Positions 1-6,138 of a stretch of 7,593 bases of DNA are shown here, piece after piece (position 1 is the first letter of the stretch; every line of letters begins with the position of its first letter). The notes below the pieces were generated by a model. The model had not been told where the DNA came from. It did no database searches and worked only from the letters and a program-made list of their open reading frames with translations. Position numbers and translations under genes: made by a program. Source of the stretch: an uncultured beta proteobacterium (GTDB lineage Bacteria > Pseudomonadota > Gammaproteobacteria > Burkholderiales > Burkholderiaceae_B); NCBI GenBank assembly GCA_903929925.1, contig CAIYWO010000032.1:1-7593 (forward strand), in the 5' to 3' direction.

Positions 1-908
1 CCGGGATTGCGTTTCGCCCAGGCACGTATGCTTTGCATAGAGGTCTGCGCAATCGGCATTTCGCCTTTGTCCGCCAACCATTTCCCGATAGAAACATATG
101 GGTGACCGTTATGGTCTGCATAGGCGACGCGGATTGTTTTACCGTCTGGCAACTGCACACGCCCAGAGCCCTGGACCTGCAAAAAGAAGTTATCGACAGG
201 ATCATTGACATAAACAATCGCAGGTGGACGACGCCCGGCCTCGATCGCAGAGCGGCTGTCGTAGGGGACGACGCGCTTTCCCTCCAACTTGCCGCGCACA
301 CGCTTGCCAGCAAGCTCTGGGTAGACACGCCCTAAGTCAATCGTGAGCAAATCAGTCGGGACCGTGTAGAGCGGCCATTGATAGGCTCCGGTCTGGGTGC
401 GCGAACCCAGCACCAAGGGCTCGTAATATCCCGTCACCGTGTTACTCGCTGGCTTACCATCTGGACCTTGCAAGCGCCACGGGCTCAGCCACGTCTGTAA
501 AAATCTTCGTACCGCAGCCGTGTCATTGGCCGCAGGGGCACGCGCGCGATCGGTTGCCGCAGCGCACACCGGCTGCCAGGCGCGCGGGGTTGCCCGCGTC
601 GGACCGGCCAGGTTTATTGAAGTAGGACGCATCAACCCTTGGCAATTACGCAGGAATGTCGTCCACACATTTCGTAAATCATCATCAGACCAGCCTGGCA
701 ACTCTGACCAGTTTGCCGTGACAAATCGGCCCTGTAACTGTCTGGCTGCGCTGTCCGGGATCGTGCCAGAAGGCACAGTGGGGGTCACAGCGGGCACAGG
801 TGTGGGTGCCGCTGGCTGAGGCTGCTCGCTCACAGTGGAGCAGCCAGCAAGCAAGACCAGCAAAACGCTTGCACAGACGCGACGCATATTTTGATAAGAG
901 GTGTTCAT
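1..908 (-). CDS. mltA: Membrane-bound lytic murein transglycosylase A, 3' end cut by window edge
   Basis: Outer-membrane lipoprotein that cleaves the MurNAc-GlcNAc bond of peptidoglycan, forming 1,6-anhydromuramic ends. I translated the minus strand from ATG 908-906; the frame stays open to the window edge, giving 302 codons. Residues 1-22 form a lipoprotein signal (two Arg at 9-10, hydrophobic run, LLAGC lipobox with Cys23). A Pro/Ala/Thr-rich linker spans about 28-50. Conserved MltA blocks follow: VTGYYEP (158-164), VPYDSR (214-219), QGSGR (246-250), a HNGHPY block and SMQSIRAW near the cut. The C-terminal 3D (double-psi beta-barrel) domain with the catalytic Asp lies outside the window, so an intact active site cannot be confirmed. 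Met8 (887-885) is an alternative start that keeps a usable signal peptide. It starts 8 bp after the apaG stop, so the two are probably cotranscribed and perhaps translationally coupled; no strong Shine-Dalgarno is visible. Confidence 0.93.
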   Translation of the reverse strand, partial: MNTSYQNMRRVCASVLLVLLAGCSTVSEQPQPAAPTPVPAVTPTVPSGTIPDSAARQLQGRFVTANWSELPGWSDDDLRNVWTTFLRNCQGLMRPTSINLAGPTRATPRAWQPVCAAATDRARAPAANDTAAVRRFLQTWLSPWRLQGPDGKPASNTVTGYYEPLVLGSRTQTGAYQWPLYTVPTDLLTIDLGRVYPELAGKRVRGKLEGKRVVPYDSRSAIEAGRRPPAIVYVNDPVDNFFLQVQGSGRVQLPDGKTIRVAYADHNGHPYVSIGKWLADKGEMPIAQTSMQSIRAWAKRNP

Positions 909-916
909 GACAGGCT

Positions 917-1291
917 TCAGTGCAAAGTGCGGGGCATGGCCAGCACAAATTCAGGAATATCGACCTCAAACGGCACGCCGTTTTCACCCACGCAGTGATA
1001 ACTCCCGCGCATAGTTCCCACCGGGGTTTTTAACGGACAACCGCTTGTGTACTCGAAGGTTTCGCCTGGCGCGAGCAGCGGTTGCTGCCCGACGACACCC
1101 AACCCGCGAACTTCCTGCTCCGCCTGGTCGCCATCGGTAATGATCCAGTGGCGGCTAATCACCTGCGCGGGTCGCTCGCCTATGTTGGTAATGCGGACTT
1201 TATAAGCAAAGACGAACTGCTGTTTGGCAGGGTTCGACTGATCCGCCACAAAATGCGGTTCGACCGCCACCGAAAGTTCAAAAGGTTTCAC
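917..1291 (-). CDS. apaG: ApaG (Co2+/Mg2+ efflux-associated domain protein)
   Basis: Small cytosolic protein with an immunoglobulin/fibronectin-like beta fold. Its molecular role is unsettled; the Salmonella homologue CorD was linked to Co2+ resistance and Mg2+ efflux, and the domain recurs in eukaryotic FBXO3. Family-typical blocks are present: FVFAYKVRITN, SRHWIITDGD, EVRGLGVVGQQPLL, APGETFEYTSG, TPVGTMRGSY and the C-terminal IPEFVLAMPRTLH. The start is uncertain because there is no in-frame ATG before the conserved region. GTG at 1291-1289 gives 124 residues beginning MKPFELSV, matches the usual family length of about 125, and has GGA seven bases upstream. A TTG at 1315-1313 would give 132 residues and nearly abut rpe. 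In enterobacteria apaG sits beside apaH and rsmA; here it is paired with mltA and diverges from rpe. Confidence 0.93.
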   Translation of the reverse strand: MKPFELSVAVEPHFVADQSNPAKQQFVFAYKVRITNIGERPAQVISRHWIITDGDQAEQEVRGLGVVGQQPLLAPGETFEYTSGCPLKTPVGTMRGSYHCVGENGVPFEVDIPEFVLAMPRTLH

Positions 1292-1316
1292 ATGCACATC
1301 CAGAGAAAACTGCAAT
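1287..1316 (+). promoter_or_regulatory. Weak candidate rpe promoter in the apaG/rpe divergent spacer
   Basis: apaG and rpe diverge, so each needs a promoter in or near a spacer of roughly 60 bp (1292-1350 with the preferred starts). On the plus strand TTCACA (1287-1292) matches 5 of 6 bases of a sigma-70 -35 box, and 18 bp later TGCAAT (1311-1316) matches 4 of 6 of a -10 box. The nearby AATAAT (1314-1319) is a better -10 hexamer but sits 21 bp from that -35. Transcription would begin near 1323, which only fits rpe starting at 1351. No clear promoter for apaG was seen on the minus strand. This is inference from short matches. Confidence 0.2.
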
Positions 1317-1350
1317 AATGAGAGCCACTCCGACTCGGTGTTCGCACATC

Positions 1351-2052
1351 ATGCCAGAAACAACCGCTTTGCCGACAGCTCGCATCGCTCCCAGTATTTT
1401 ATCTGCGGACTTCGCCCGACTGGGTGAAGAAGTCAGAAATGTTGTCGCCGCAGGCGCTGACTGGATCCATTTTGACGTGATGGACAACCATTACGTTCCC
1501 AATTTGACAATTGGCCCTATGGTTTGTGAGGCAATTCGCCCCCATGTGGATGTGCCAATTGACGTACACCTGATGGTTGAGCCGGTCGATAGCCTGATTC
1601 CGATGTTCGCCAAAGCCGGTGCCAACGTCATCACGTTTCACCCAGAGGCCTCTCGCCATGTTGACCGCAGCCTTGCCCTGATCCGCGATCAGGGCTGCAA
1701 AGCGGGCCTGGTATTCAATCCCGCCACGCCACTCGACTGGTTGACGCACGTCATGCATAAAGTCGACATTATCCTGCTCATGTCGGTGAACCCGGGGTTT
1801 GGCGGGCAAAGCTTCATCCCAGAGACGCTCACAAAGCTGCGGGCTGCGCGCAAACTGATCAACGCACACACCCAGGCTGGGGGGCAACCCGTCGCCCTCG
1901 AGGTAGATGGCGGAGTCAAAGCCGACAATATCCGAGACATTCGCGCCGCGGGTGCCGACACCTTCGTCGCAGGCTCCGCAATTTTTGGGCAACCCGACTA
2001 CCGGACTGTTATCAACGCCATGCGCGCCCAGATTGCCCTAGCTGATCAATGA
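1351..2052 (+). CDS. rpe: Ribulose-phosphate 3-epimerase
   Basis: Cytosolic metal-dependent (beta/alpha)8-barrel enzyme that interconverts D-ribulose 5-phosphate and D-xylulose 5-phosphate in the pentose phosphate pathway. Numbered from ATG 1351 (233 residues), the family motifs are IAPSILSADF (12-21), HFDVMDNHYVPN (40-51), HLMVEP (73-78), MSVNPGFGGQ (144-153) and EVDGGV (184-189), with a phosphate-binding VAGSAIFG near the end. The expected metal ligands are His40, Asp42, His73 and Asp186; Asp42 and Asp186 are the expected acid/base pair. All are present. An in-frame ATG at 1318 would add 11 residues (244 total), but the extension does not resemble the family and would leave almost no room beside apaG, so 1351 is preferred. 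Neither start has a strong ribosome binding site. Its last codons overlap gph, indicating one operon. Confidence 0.96.
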   Translation: MPETTALPTARIAPSILSADFARLGEEVRNVVAAGADWIHFDVMDNHYVPNLTIGPMVCEAIRPHVDVPIDVHLMVEPVDSLIPMFAKAGANVITFHPEASRHVDRSLALIRDQGCKAGLVFNPATPLDWLTHVMHKVDIILLMSVNPGFGGQSFIPETLTKLRAARKLINAHTQAGGQPVALEVDGGVKADNIRDIRAAGADTFVAGSAIFGQPDYRTVINAMRAQIALADQ

Positions 2053-2747
2053 CTTCTGCAAACGCCCCCTCTTCTTTAGCTTTTGACGCTGTGCTGCTCG
2101 ATCTGGACGGCACTTTGATGGACACGATCCCGGACTTTACTGTCGCGGTGAACGCCATGCTTGCCGATTTAAAGTTTGCTGCGATTTCGCAGGCTGAAAT
2201 CGCCACCTATATCGGGAAGGGTTCAGATAATCTGATTCGGCGCGTTTTGACGAGTGTTCAAGGCGGCCAAGCCCCTTCGGACGCGCTCTTCAAGCAAGCC
2301 AAAGTGTCTTACACAGCTAACTACCACCGCATCAATGGCGATCAAGCGATCATTTTTGAGGGGGTTCGACCTGGTCTGGACCGCCTTCAGGCAATGGGCC
2401 TGCGCATGGCCGTTGTGACGAATAAAAATGCCGAGTTTGCCGTGCCTTTGCTCGAACGCACCGGCTTGGCCAAGTACATGCAAGCCATCGTCTGCGGCGA
2501 TACGCTGGCCGAGCGCAAACCCCATCCCGCTCCGATGCTGCATGCCTGTAATTTACTCAAAAGCTCACCGAGCCGGACCGTTGCTGTGGGGGATTCTGTG
2601 AATGATGCCCTATCAGCCCGTGCTGCAGGCTGTACTTTCCTGGCAGTGCCCTATGGGTACAACGAGGGCAAGAGCGTGCATTCGCTGGATGTCGATGCTA
2701 TAGTAGATTCCATTGAACACGCGGCGACCTGGGTTGCTGCACGGTAA
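2049..2747 (+). CDS. gph: Phosphoglycolate phosphatase, HAD superfamily
   Basis: Haloacid dehalogenase-type phosphatase of 232 residues, expected to hydrolyse 2-phosphoglycolate, a product of DNA repair at 3'-phosphoglycolate ends. All four HAD motifs are intact: motif I DLDGTLMDT (18-26), with nucleophile Asp18 and general acid Asp20; motif II around Thr124 in VVTNKN; motif III Lys157 in ERKPHP; motif IV GDSVND (181-186). A helical cap domain fills about residues 25-105, typical of the Gph/PGP subfamily. The ATG overlaps the rpe stop as ATGA (2049-2052), so translation is probably coupled; no good independent Shine-Dalgarno is visible. rpe-gph pairing is widespread in proteobacteria. Related HAD phosphatases are hard to tell apart, but length, motifs and position beside rpe favour gph. 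The stop lies 13 bp before the trp leader peptide. Confidence 0.93.
   Translation: MTSANAPSSLAFDAVLLDLDGTLMDTIPDFTVAVNAMLADLKFAAISQAEIATYIGKGSDNLIRRVLTSVQGGQAPSDALFKQAKVSYTANYHRINGDQAIIFEGVRPGLDRLQAMGLRMAVVTNKNAEFAVPLLERTGLAKYMQAIVCGDTLAERKPHPAPMLHACNLLKSSPSRTVAVGDSVNDALSARAAGCTFLAVPYGYNEGKSVHSLDVDAIVDSIEHAATWVAAR
2696..2704 (+). promoter_or_regulatory. Candidate extended -10 promoter for the trp leader
   Basis: Within the last codons of gph the bases TGCTATAGT contain a TG-n extension directly before TATAGT (2699-2704), which matches the sigma-70 -10 consensus at 5 of 6 positions. No good -35 box lies 16-18 bp upstream, which is tolerated for extended -10 promoters. Transcription would start near 2710, about 50 nt before the leader peptide start, which suits an attenuator transcript. 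A single short match inside a coding sequence is weak evidence; the trp genes could instead be read from the rpe promoter. Confidence 0.33.
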
Positions 2748-2760
2748 ACAGAGATTAACG

Positions 2761-2832
2761 ATGTCCTTGTCATTGCGCACCACTTCCGTACCTGTCGCCT
2801 CCTGGCGCTGGTGGCGTTTGTGTTCCGGGTGA
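2761..2832 (+). CDS. trpL: trp operon leader peptide
   Basis: A 23-residue reading frame, ATG 2761 to TGA 2830-2832, located between gph and trpE. It starts MSLSLRTTSVPVA and then holds Trp15, Arg16, Trp17 and Trp18 (codons TGG CGC TGG TGG, 2803-2814) before Arg19 and a TGA after Gly23. Three Trp codons in four positions of a very short frame just before an intrinsic terminator and trpE is the hallmark of a trp leader peptide. It acts in cis: the ribosome stalls at the Trp codons when charged tRNA-Trp is scarce. The peptide itself is not expected to have a function. An AGAGA (2750-2754) six bases before the ATG may serve as the ribosome binding site. Neighbours are gph (13 bp upstream) and the terminator hairpin (55 bp downstream). 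Confidence 0.85.
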   Translation: MSLSLRTTSVPVASWRWWRLCSG

Positions 2833-2919
2833 CGGTGCGTCAAAGTCCGGCTTAATCGCGATAAGCGAACAGCCAACAGTACAAACCAAGCCCGTCCAAC
2901 CATGGCCGGGCTTTTTTTT
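2776..2919 (+). promoter_or_regulatory. Ribosome-mediated trp transcription attenuator
   Basis: Mutually exclusive pairings read by eye: (1:2) CGCACC 2776-2781, in leader codons 6-7, with GGTGCG 2834-2839, six perfect pairs. (2:3, antiterminator) GACGGTGC 2831-2838 with GCCCGTC 2890-2896, seven pairs with U2836 bulged. (3:4, terminator) 2888-2894 with 2907-2913. Segment 2 begins at the leader stop codon. A ribosome that finishes the peptide should cover it and allow termination. One stalled at Trp codons 2803-2814 should leave it free to form the antiterminator. A further alternative pairs GGCTT 2849-2853 with AAGCC 2888-2892. The terminator and Trp codons are directly visible; the switching model is inference without a folding calculation. 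Confidence 0.75.
2888..2919 (+). terminator. Intrinsic terminator (attenuator hairpin) before trpE
   Basis: AAGCCCG (2888-2894) pairs perfectly with CGGGCTT (2907-2913). A T/C mismatch and CC/GG pair extend the stem inward to a loop AACCAT. A run of eight T (2912-2919) begins in the last bases of the 3' arm. This is a strong Rho-independent terminator, 43 bp before the trpE start, and is the only one seen after gph, so it should also end rpe-gph transcripts when tryptophan is plentiful. Confidence 0.9.
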
Positions 2920-2962
2920 ATTGCTTACCCCGGTCTGCTAACTGCGAGAACCGCCTAAACAG

Positions 2963-4501
2963 ATGACTGAACTTGAATTCAAAGCCCTTGCGGCACAAGG
3001 CTATAACCGCATCCCCCTGGTCGCCGAAACCTACGCGGACCTCGATACGCCCTTGGGCATTTATCTGAAGCTTGCGCATAGCGGCCCGCAAAACGGCAAA
3101 AACTCCTGCCTGCTCGAGTCCGTCGTGGGTGGTGAGCGTTTCGGGCGCTATTCATTTATCGGCCTACCGGCGCGCAACGTCATTCAGTCGCGCGGCACGA
3201 CTACCACCGTATTGCGTGATGACAAAGTGGTCGAAACCTACGAAGGCGACCCCCTGCGCTTCATCTCAGAATATCAGGCGCGCTTCAAGGTAGCTTTACG
3301 TCCCGGCATGCCAAGGTTTGCGGGCGGTTTGGCCGGCTATTTCGGTTACGACACAGTACGAAACATCGAGCCAAAACTGGGTCCAGCAACCAAGCCGTAT
3401 CCAGCCGGAATGGGCGAAGGCCCACCTGATATTTTGTTGCTGCAAACCGACGAACTCGTGATTGTCGACAATCTGGCTGGTCGGATCTATCTCATGGTCT
3501 ACGCAGACCCCTCAGAGCCAGAAGCCTTCAATCGGGCACAACAGCGCCTAAAGGACTTGCGCATTCGCTTGCGCAAACCAGTCGAGATCCCCTACAGCCA
3601 TGCAAGCGTGGTCACAAAAGAGCACCGTAGCTTTGCTAAAGCGGACTACCTGACCGCCGTGCGTCGCGCCAAGGAATACATCGCTGCAGGCGATCTCATG
3701 CAGGTGCAAGTGGGTCAGGTAATCACCAAGCCTTTCAGTGACTCACCGTTGTCGCTGTACCGGGCGCTGCGCTCCCTGAACCCCTCTCCCTACATGTACT
3801 TCTGGAACTTTGGTGATTTCCAGGTGGTGGGTGCGTCGCCAGAAATTCTGGTTCGCCAGGAAGCCATCCCCTTGCCCGACGGTGCGCCAGCGGGTCAGGC
3901 ACCAGAAACCTGCATCACAATTCGTCCTCTGGCCGGTACACGCAAGCGTGGTGGTACCCCGGAGGAAGATGCAGCGCTGGCAGCCGAGTTGCTTGCTGAC
4001 CCCAAAGAGCGTGCTGAACACGTGATGTTGATTGATCTTGCGCGGAACGATGTTGGTCGCGTGGCCAAAATCGGCTCGGTTGAAGTGACCGACACCATGG
4101 TGATTGAGCGCTATTCGCACGTGATGCACCTGGTGTCGAACGTGACAGGTACGCTTGAGCCTGGCATGAGCAACATGGATGTGCTGCGCGCCTCGTTCCC
4201 AGCCGGAACCTTAACCGGGGCACCAAAAGTACGCGCCATGCAAATGATCGACGAGCTCGAACCCGTACGTCGCGGTATTTACGGCGGTGCTGCAGGCTAC
4301 CTGAGTTACGGCGGGGAAATGGATGTCGCAATCGCCATCCGTACCGGCATTATTAAAGACGGCATGCTGTACGTACAGGCTGCGGCAGGCATCGTGGCCG
4401 ACTCCGATCCAGAGATGGAATGGCTCGAAACTGAAGCGAAGGCACGCGCAGTATTGCGTGCTGCAGAACAAGTGCAAAACGGTCTTGACCAACCGTTCTA
4501 A
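2963..4501 (+). CDS. trpE: Anthranilate synthase component I
   Basis: Catalytic subunit that converts chorismate to anthranilate, using ammonia delivered by TrpG; first committed step of tryptophan synthesis, in the cytosol. The 512-residue length is usual for a stand-alone TrpE. The N-terminal domain holds LLES (50-53), part of the tryptophan feedback site, followed by VVGGERFGRYSFIG. The C-terminal chorismate-binding domain has RPLAGTRKRG (321-330), ERAEHVMLIDLARNDVGR (349-366), YSHVMH with His386 as the expected catalytic His, GTLTGAPK (415-422) and a final EMEWLETEAKA block. Nothing essential looks missing. Modest insertions occur just before LLES (about 42-49) and at about 305-317. The start is fixed by the family-like MTELEF opening, though its ribosome binding site is poor (GAGAA 2946-2950, 12 bases away). 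Expression should be set by the attenuator just upstream and activity by tryptophan feedback. Confidence 0.98.
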   Translation: MTELEFKALAAQGYNRIPLVAETYADLDTPLGIYLKLAHSGPQNGKNSCLLESVVGGERFGRYSFIGLPARNVIQSRGTTTTVLRDDKVVETYEGDPLRFISEYQARFKVALRPGMPRFAGGLAGYFGYDTVRNIEPKLGPATKPYPAGMGEGPPDILLLQTDELVIVDNLAGRIYLMVYADPSEPEAFNRAQQRLKDLRIRLRKPVEIPYSHASVVTKEHRSFAKADYLTAVRRAKEYIAAGDLMQVQVGQVITKPFSDSPLSLYRALRSLNPSPYMYFWNFGDFQVVGASPEILVRQEAIPLPDGAPAGQAPETCITIRPLAGTRKRGGTPEEDAALAAELLADPKERAEHVMLIDLARNDVGRVAKIGSVEVTDTMVIERYSHVMHLVSNVTGTLEPGMSNMDVLRASFPAGTLTGAPKVRAMQMIDELEPVRRGIYGGAAGYLSYGGEMDVAIAIRTGIIKDGMLYVQAAAGIVADSDPEMEWLETEAKARAVLRAAEQVQNGLDQPF

Positions 4502-4522
4502 TCAGGCAAACAGGATACCGAC

Positions 4523-5107
4523 ATGCTGCTGATGATCGACAACTACGACTCATTTACCTACAACCTGGTGCAATATTTTGGCGAGCTCGGACAAGACGTT
4601 CGCGTCCATCGCAATGACCAGATCTCGCTCGAAGAAATCGATGCGTTGCGGCCAGACCATATTTGTATTTCACCCGGACCTTGCTCACCCGCGGAAGCAG
4701 GGATTTCGATTGATGTGATCAAGCGCTACGCTGGCAAAGTGCCTTTATTGGGCGTCTGTCTTGGCCACCAAGCGATTGGCGCTGCGTTTGGCGGAAATAT
4801 TGTGCGTGCTCAACAAATCATGCATGGCAAAACCTCCGAGATCACACACACGGGTTCTGATGTCTTCAAAGGTCTGCCTTCGCCGTTCACCGTGATTCGC
4901 TACCATTCGCTCGCGATTGAGCGCGCGACGATTCCAGACTGCCTGGCAATCACTGCGCAAACCGCCGATGGTGAGATCATGGGTGTACGTCACAAGACCC
5001 TGCCCATTTATGGCGTGCAGTTTCATCCGGAGTCGATCTTGAGTGAACATGGTCACGCGATGCTGCGCAACTTTATTGATCTCGGTTCGGCTAACTACGG
5101 AGCTTAA
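4523..5107 (+). CDS. trpG: Anthranilate synthase component II (glutamine amidotransferase)
   Basis: Class I glutamine amidotransferase of 194 residues that hydrolyses glutamine and channels ammonia to TrpE. Visible motifs: MIDNYDSFTYNLVQY (4-18), the oxyanion segment SPGPCSP (50-56), GVCLGHQ with nucleophile Cys79, and VQFHPES with His168 and Glu170 completing the catalytic triad. It is a free-standing subunit, not fused to TrpD as in enterobacteria. AGGA (4512-4515) seven bases before ATG 4523 is a good ribosome binding site and decides the start. It lies 21 bp after trpE. Proteins of this type often also serve as PabA, supplying ammonia for 4-aminobenzoate synthesis; that dual role is plausible here but cannot be read from this window. 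Confidence 0.97.
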   Translation: MLLMIDNYDSFTYNLVQYFGELGQDVRVHRNDQISLEEIDALRPDHICISPGPCSPAEAGISIDVIKRYAGKVPLLGVCLGHQAIGAAFGGNIVRAQQIMHGKTSEITHTGSDVFKGLPSPFTVIRYHSLAIERATIPDCLAITAQTADGEIMGVRHKTLPIYGVQFHPESILSEHGHAMLRNFIDLGSANYGA

Positions 5108-5109
5108 GC

Positions 5110-6138
5110 ATGATTACTCCCAGTCAAGCACTACACCGCTGCATCGAACATCGTGAAATTTTTCACGATGAAATGTTGCACTTGATGCGCATGCTGATGC
5201 GTGGCGAAATGTCGTCCACTATAGCGGCTGCCCTCCTGATGGGCTTGCGCGTTAAGAAAGAAACCGTAGGCGAAATCACCGCAGCTGCGACAGTGATGCG
5301 CGAATTCGCAACGCCTGTGAAAATCTCCAATCCGCAGGACATGGTCGACATGTGCGGTACGGGTGGTGACGGCAGCAACACTTTTAATATCTCAACCACC
5401 GCGATGTTTGTTGCGGCGGCCGCCGGCGTACCCATCGCAAAACATGGTGGGCGCAGCGCTTCATCATCGTCCGGTAGTGCCGACGTGCTTGAAGCACTTG
5501 GTGCCAATCTGGCTTTAACGCCAGAGCAGATTGCAGAATGCATTGAACAAAACGGCATTGGCTTCATGTTTGCGCAAGCCCATCACGGCGCAATGAAAAA
5601 CATTGCCCCTGTTCGCAAAGAGCTTGGCGTACGCACAATTTTTAATATTCTCGGCCCCCTTACCAACCCCGCAGGCGCAGCGAACCAGCTGATGGGTGTG
5701 TTCCACCCGGACCTGGTGGGCATTCAAGTACGCGTATTGCAGCTGCTTGGCTCGCGACACGTGATGATCGTGCACGGCAAAGATGGTCTCGACGAAGCGT
5801 CGCTAGGTGCAGGCACCCTGGTGGGTGAGCTCAAAGACGGTGTCATCAGCGAATACGAGATTCACCCAGAAGATTTTGGCTTGAACATGGTGTCGACCCG
5901 CGGCATTCGGGTCAACAGCAAAGAAGAATCTCGCGATCGCGTGCTTGAGGCCTTGGATAACAAGCCCGGCACAGCCCGCGATATCGTTGCCTATAACGCT
6001 GGCCTGGCAATTTATGTTGGCAACCACGCCGCCACAATCAAACAAGGTATTGATATGGCCTTCGAGGCGATTGCTAGCGGCGCAGCCCGCGCAAAGCTCG
6101 AAGCCTTTTGTGCCCACACCCGGAAATTTGCAGCATGA
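5110..6138 (+). CDS. trpD: Anthranilate phosphoribosyltransferase
   Basis: Transfers the phosphoribosyl group of PRPP to anthranilate, giving phosphoribosylanthranilate; cytosolic Mg-dependent dimer in the family. The 342-residue length is typical. The PRPP loop CGTGGDGSNTFNIST (82-96) is intact. The second signature reads KHGGRSASSSSGSADVLE (111-128); Gly replaces the Asn of the classic KHGNR, a variant I recall from other betaproteobacterial TrpD, so not obviously a defect. GVRTIFNILGPLTNPA and the metal-binding DGLDE follow. GGAG (5099-5102), within the end of trpG and seven bases before ATG 5110, is an excellent ribosome binding site; only two bases separate the genes. A perfect inverted repeat lies in codons 14-20. 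The end overlaps trpC as ATGA. Confidence 0.98.
   Translation: MITPSQALHRCIEHREIFHDEMLHLMRMLMRGEMSSTIAAALLMGLRVKKETVGEITAAATVMREFATPVKISNPQDMVDMCGTGGDGSNTFNISTTAMFVAAAAGVPIAKHGGRSASSSSGSADVLEALGANLALTPEQIAECIEQNGIGFMFAQAHHGAMKNIAPVRKELGVRTIFNILGPLTNPAGAANQLMGVFHPDLVGIQVRVLQLLGSRHVMIVHGKDGLDEASLGAGTLVGELKDGVISEYEIHPEDFGLNMVSTRGIRVNSKEESRDRVLEALDNKPGTARDIVAYNAGLAIYVGNHAATIKQGIDMAFEAIASGAARAKLEAFCAHTRKFAA
5149..5170. repeat. Perfect 10-bp inverted repeat inside the 5' end of trpD
   Basis: CATCGTGAAA (5149-5158) and TTTCACGATG (5161-5170) are exact reverse complements separated by TT. As RNA this could form a nine-pair hairpin with a four-base loop, 39 nt downstream of the trpD start. It encodes HREIFHD, a motif I recall as conserved in TrpD, so protein constraint plus codon choice may be the whole explanation. 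Confidence 0.6.

Noticed and set aside
439..819. 126-codon plus-strand frame
   Set aside because: It lies antisense to the lipoprotein and linker region of mltA, has no recognisable domain, and mltA on the other strand is clearly the real gene.
1399..1992. 197-codon minus-strand frame opposite rpe
   Set aside because: rpe has all its catalytic motifs on the plus strand; the antisense frame shows no family features and is a by-product of codon bias.
2713..2718. TTGAAC as a -35 box for the trp leader
   Set aside because: Only 4 of 6 bases match and no -10 hexamer lies at a suitable distance downstream.
2613..2903. 96-codon minus-strand frame across the gph end and trp leader
   Set aside because: It runs antisense to gph and through the terminator stem; no motif or ribosome binding site supports it.
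3743..4331. Several minus-strand frames of 67-138 codons opposite trpE
   Set aside because: They fall wholly inside a well-supported TrpE with intact motifs, and their translations show no domain or starting context.
5440..5494. KHGGR in TrpD instead of KHGNR as a possible inactivating change
   Set aside because: I recall Gly at this position in other betaproteobacterial TrpD proteins, and all other PRPP and metal motifs are intact.
6108..6134. Longer trpC beginning at TTG 6108
   Set aside because: ATG 6135 gives the ATGA overlap with trpD and the expected SDILNKILAVK start; the nine extra residues come from trpD sequence in another frame.
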